64,000 bases of DNA from NCBI GenBank assembly GCA_964247055.1, contig OZ176052.1, positions 1,674,001 through 1,738,000 of the forward strand. Direction: 5' to 3'. Below, piece by piece: positions 60,320-64,000 of this stretch (position 1 is the stretch's first letter; each line of letters starts with the position of its first letter). Both the position numbers and the translations under genes were made by a program. The notes under the pieces are model-generated. The model saw only the letters and a list, made by a program, of their open reading frames with translations. It had not been told where the DNA came from and searched no databases. The stretch is from Paragordius varius (taxonomy: Eukaryota; Nematomorpha).

Positions 60320-62395
60320 ATAAATAAGTATGATGAGTTCTATGTAAAAAAGTAAACCTTACAGATTGATAACTTAGTATTAATTTTGTTATTGGTATAT
60401 TGTAAAAAATGTTTAAAAAAATTAATCTAAACAAACTATTGAAATCAATAAGTGCTATTAAACTATGAATTAGGTTTTCATAAAATTATGAGTTTTGATT
60501 TCCCAATATGTTTCTTAAATCATTTCGTTCCCTTAATTTTACCAATTTTTGAATTCTACTTGCAAAACAAGAATACATTTAAATGGTTAATTTGGCATAA
60601 AGTTTATAATTTATATGCATTGATCATTTGATATAAAGGCCTTATATATATAAGTACTTTAAAACAAATTTTATTTTTAGCATGCAAAGAAAGAAATAGT
60701 ATACCTAATATTTCAATTCCATCCAAATTGCATTTTATTGACTGAAGGGATAACAATAAACGATGACAAAAATGTATGATTGAATCATTTAAGAAAGAAT
60801 GAACATTGTCACATGATAACATAGGGGTAGGATTACAAGATTGACATATTGTATTCCAAACGACATATATATATTGAATTAACCTGGTTAGTTACATATA
60901 ATAAGACGGTTTAAAAAATGTGTATTATAATAATATAAGAATGTTGGAAAAAGAAAGATCTTTAAATAAGTTTTGATTTGTAAAATAAAATACTACAAAA
61001 ATAGGATTTTATTTGGCTGTAATCATTCAAAATAAGCTAAAGATTACTCCTAATTTTGCATTTTAATTTGAGTTAGTTTTTTTTAATATGAATATTATTG
61101 GACATACTCACTTAGGTTCAATAAAATCGTAGATTAGTAATATTAAAATTTGCGGCAGTCCTTATTAAGGCTTAAAAAAAGTAGTTTACCATAATCACTC
61201 GATAAATACAGATATAAAATGATGCGATTATACATACCGCATATGTAGTAAAAAAAACTTCTTGCAGAGTAGATGTTTTTGAAAAATATCAGAAAAACTA
61301 TAGCCTTTGCAGTCAATTCACCAAAAAAGTATTTTAACCAACATAACAAAATTAGTAAAAATTATAAAAAGCTTTAAATTAATTACATTTGTATCATATC
61401 CATATCATAGAAATCATTTCCCAAAACATACATCCACCAACAATCTTTTTTACTTGAAATTTCAATTTTTTCCATAAAACTCTCATGTGAATGATGTATG
61501 GTTAAAATAGTGTATAAAGTTTGCGGTTCAATTAAATTGCATACTGTTTGCTCAATGAATAACTTTAAACCTTTGCAGATTATATTTGAATCATTAACAT
61601 TGGCATTATTGGGTAATAGAGTTGAATTGAAATAATTAGCATGTGCACATAGAGCGGATTGCATCAAGGATTGCCAAATTAAACTGAGAGCCCCACCTGT
61701 AGTGTTTCCACCCTTTTTATTTTGCCCTAATAATCAGTAATAAAACGGATTAATTTCTTTAATTTTTACACAATATAGAAAGTATTTTAAATTTGATATA
61801 TTAGTATCATATATATATATGTTCGTTATAAAAATGCAAAATGGGAAAAAAATGCAAACTAAAAAGTTTTTCATACATGAGCATTTGTGTAAAATAAATT
61901 TCTGAATTGGAAAAACAAATATATTGTAAAAAATTATCAATTTAGGTTAGATAGCATTTCATGCCGAGTTTAGTGTGCAAAAAATATTATTGAACAAAAA
62001 TGGAACAAATAAACTTATTTTTTATAAAAAAACGGTAAAAACGTAGTTAATTTTTACTCAACACACATAAAAATTCGAGTGTATTACCAAAACCTGTAAA
62101 GCTACGAAAAAAAAATGCTAAAATTATTAATTCATTTAATAAAAAATAAATATTAACTCACCTTTAGTGTGCCCAATATAAAGACAAATGTGATACAATA
62201 ATTGATTGATTGACCAATAATAATCTGGCCTTAAGAATAATGGATTTTCAGGGATTGAAATAGCTGCCCCGTTCCAACACACCATGGGTTTATCATTTGA
62301 CAAACAACTATAATATTTATAAATAAACGAGGAAGTATATTTATTCTTATTAAAATTTCTCTTTAATTATAGATCTAGTTTAATATAATTTGCTT

Positions 62396-62670
62396 CAGGA
62401 CAAAACCTAAATATATAAAGACAAAAAATTTTTTCTAAAAGACAATGATACTTCTTACATCTTGTTGATTGATTCAGAAAAAACTCATTGTTTAAATGGC
62501 CAAGTGTGAAATAGAGTTATATAACACTAACACAATCTATTTTATAATTTACGATTGTGAAATAGTTAATATACAAAAATTTAAGGTTTAAAAGTATGGT
62601 TGTCTTTTAAATAAAAATATTTGTCTTTATATTTTTACGCTTTGTCCGTATAATTTCAATTTTTATTGTA
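62396..62670. mobile_element. MITE, family 2, intron 9/10, unit B
   Basis: Matches the 28,337 copy: ggacaaaacctaaatatata on the left, TTTACGCTTTGTCCGTATAA on the right. Confidence 0.65.
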
Positions 62671-64000
62671 TAAAGAACAAGTTATTTAGCCCTTATTTTT
62701 GTTTTAAAGAAATCGTTATTTCTATCAAATATATCGGTAAAAACTTAATTAAAAACAACTCCAATTCAAAAAAACTTTAAAATGTAAGGAAAAAAAACAA
62801 AGTACAAAAAAGTGTTGTTTAAAAACCTTTTAGTGTCACCATCATCTTTATTGTTCCGACACTTATATTGAACAGAATAAGCTTGATCACTTGAGGGAAT
62901 ATTGGTGGAATATCCTTTATTTTGGCCATTCATAATAATATAATAATTGGGTAAATTATAAAGATTTGTCAGGGCTGGGCAAACGTCTTTCCTAACAAAA
63001 CATATATAATACTTTTTAAATATTTGGAAAAAAAATGAAATATAAAAATATTACACGAATATTTAATTCCAAAATGAAACTAAATTATATAAGTTAGATT
63101 ATACTTTATGGAAGGGAATTAAAATATTCATTAATCAAAGGAAATCAACATAGGTAGTAGACAGTTGAGTTTAAATAAATTTTAAGAGTACAATTTTGTG
63201 TTCAGGTATTATTGATTAGAATTTATATAAATCTATATATTTTATTTTATGTGAGGAATGATGATTTTTACCATAGAGTTTCCATTAAAACATTTGACGT
63301 ATAGATATAATTATTTTTCGTAGCCATTAAAACCGTAAGTATACCATTAAAAGCTTCAAAAACGCAGCAGAGAGCTGAATTTGACCTATAGATATATATA
63401 TATATATATATATATAATGCTTTTTTCAAAAAAAATATCGATAAAAATATGTAAAAAATTAAATTTCTAAAAAAACACTATATTGTTTTAACCTTAATTT
63501 TTACATATATTGGGGTTTGAAAATAATAAAGCAATAGGGATCTAAATTGGTAAGAGGTTAAATTTCATGCATTACAATTATAATCATATGGGTAAAATAG
63601 TAAGATAAAATCATGGATTTAAAAAATATGGTTTGCTATTTAGCTTTTACTTATATTTTTTCCTTATAACTTTAATCTTTATTTTTATTTTAAGTAAAAA
63701 CAATTCTTACAAGAAAAATATTGAAAGATCAAACAAAACAAAAAAAACGACAAACTTGGTATTATAAAATTTACAATCATCCGATACGTAAAGAATGAGT
63801 TTATCAATATTTGCCATTATTTCTAGGTGTGAATATAAATTTTTATCATTAATTTGATCAGGGGTGATGGTTTTACTAGAAAAAGAATTAATTTCCGATT
63901 GATGATATTGAATGTAAGTTTGAAACATTTGAAAGATATTAATTCTAATGCGTTTTGTAAGCTGAGTTTCGTGGGTTACCGTTTCGTACGTTTGCAATAA

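Larger units (their letters stand above)
37081..64000 (+). repeat. Duplicated unit B (truncated by window end)
   Basis: Second copy of the unit, in the same orientation. It contains a full small plus-strand gene, a longer G-poor array (about 2 kb against 1.5 kb in A) and exons 40 back to part of exon 7 of the large minus-strand gene. Insertions private to B include the MITE at 44,795-45,076. The palindromic MITE at 52,928-53,117 is reduced to its ends in A. Confidence 0.95.
43980..64000 (-). pseudogene. Large gene copy B, exons 7-40, disrupted
   Basis: All 34 exons from the edge-cut exon 7 to exon 40 are found at collinear positions with GT-AG borders. Two breaks were found. Exon 32 (49,147-49,326) is 180 nt against 181 in A because a base is missing near 49,256. 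This shifts the frame and gives a stop about 22 codons later. Exon 34 has TGA at 47,934-47,936 where A has TTA. Every other exon keeps its length or differs by a multiple of three. With so few breaks it may be a young pseudogene, a gene with a shortened product, or a gene whose assembly contains errors. The first six exons lie beyond the window. Confidence 0.7.
58855..64000 (-). pseudogene. Large gene copy B, exons 7-15
   Basis: Exons 63756-64000 (cut by window end), 63272-63385, 62827-62991, 62162-62307, 61387-61726, 60705-60883, 59866-60012, 59329-59619, 58855-59021. All are open in the expected frame. Exon 14 gains five codons in the Asn/Glu-rich linker. Exon 12 reads CDNVHSFLND where A has CDNVQYSFLND, a clean one-codon loss. 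Confidence 0.75.

Overview
The window is very AT-rich eukaryotic DNA with GT-AG introns, small exons and many short inverted-repeat transposons. It looks like a nuclear genome, probably of an AT-rich invertebrate animal. The species cannot be told from the sequence. No rRNA, tRNA, CRISPR or prokaryotic operon is seen.

Layout. The dominant structure is a direct segmental duplication. Unit A starts near 3,697 and unit B near 37,081, so starts are about 33.4 kb apart. They align to the right edge of the window (A about 29,980, B 64,000). Each unit carries two convergent genes. The first is a small plus-strand gene (A 3,785-~6,200; B 37,163-~39,420). It has two similar alternative first exons and two consecutive exons repeating a PKRxVxFN-x4-YFxWTP module that resembles a protein phosphatase 1 docking site. 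The second is a very large minus-strand gene (A 10,263-32,981; B 43,980 to beyond 64,000).

For copy A of the large gene I could assemble 40 exons by hand. All junction phases fit, and the total is 8,109 nt, or 2,702 codons plus stop. The protein looks like a large helical cytoplasmic scaffold with a Ser/Asp/Glu/Asn-rich linker, and I do not recognise it. Neither copy is clean. Copy A has one in-frame TAA in exon 36. Copy B has a 1-nt deletion in exon 32 and a TGA in exon 34. Nearly every other length difference between the copies is a multiple of three, so both were long under coding constraint.

Between the two genes of each unit lies a 1.5-2 kb degenerate tandem array almost free of G on the plus strand, followed by MITEs. 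At least four MITE families, all with terminal inverted repeats, plus one hAT MITE with 8-bp target duplications, sit in introns and spacers. Some are shared by A and B and so predate the duplication. Others, notably different MITEs beside the same splice acceptor of exon 39, came later. The left edge (1-720) holds a decayed hAT transposase of the DUF4371 type on the minus strand. The 33.0-37.08 kb spacer is not duplicated within the window. It holds MITE copies, a fold-back-like element and short coding-like patches of unknown origin.
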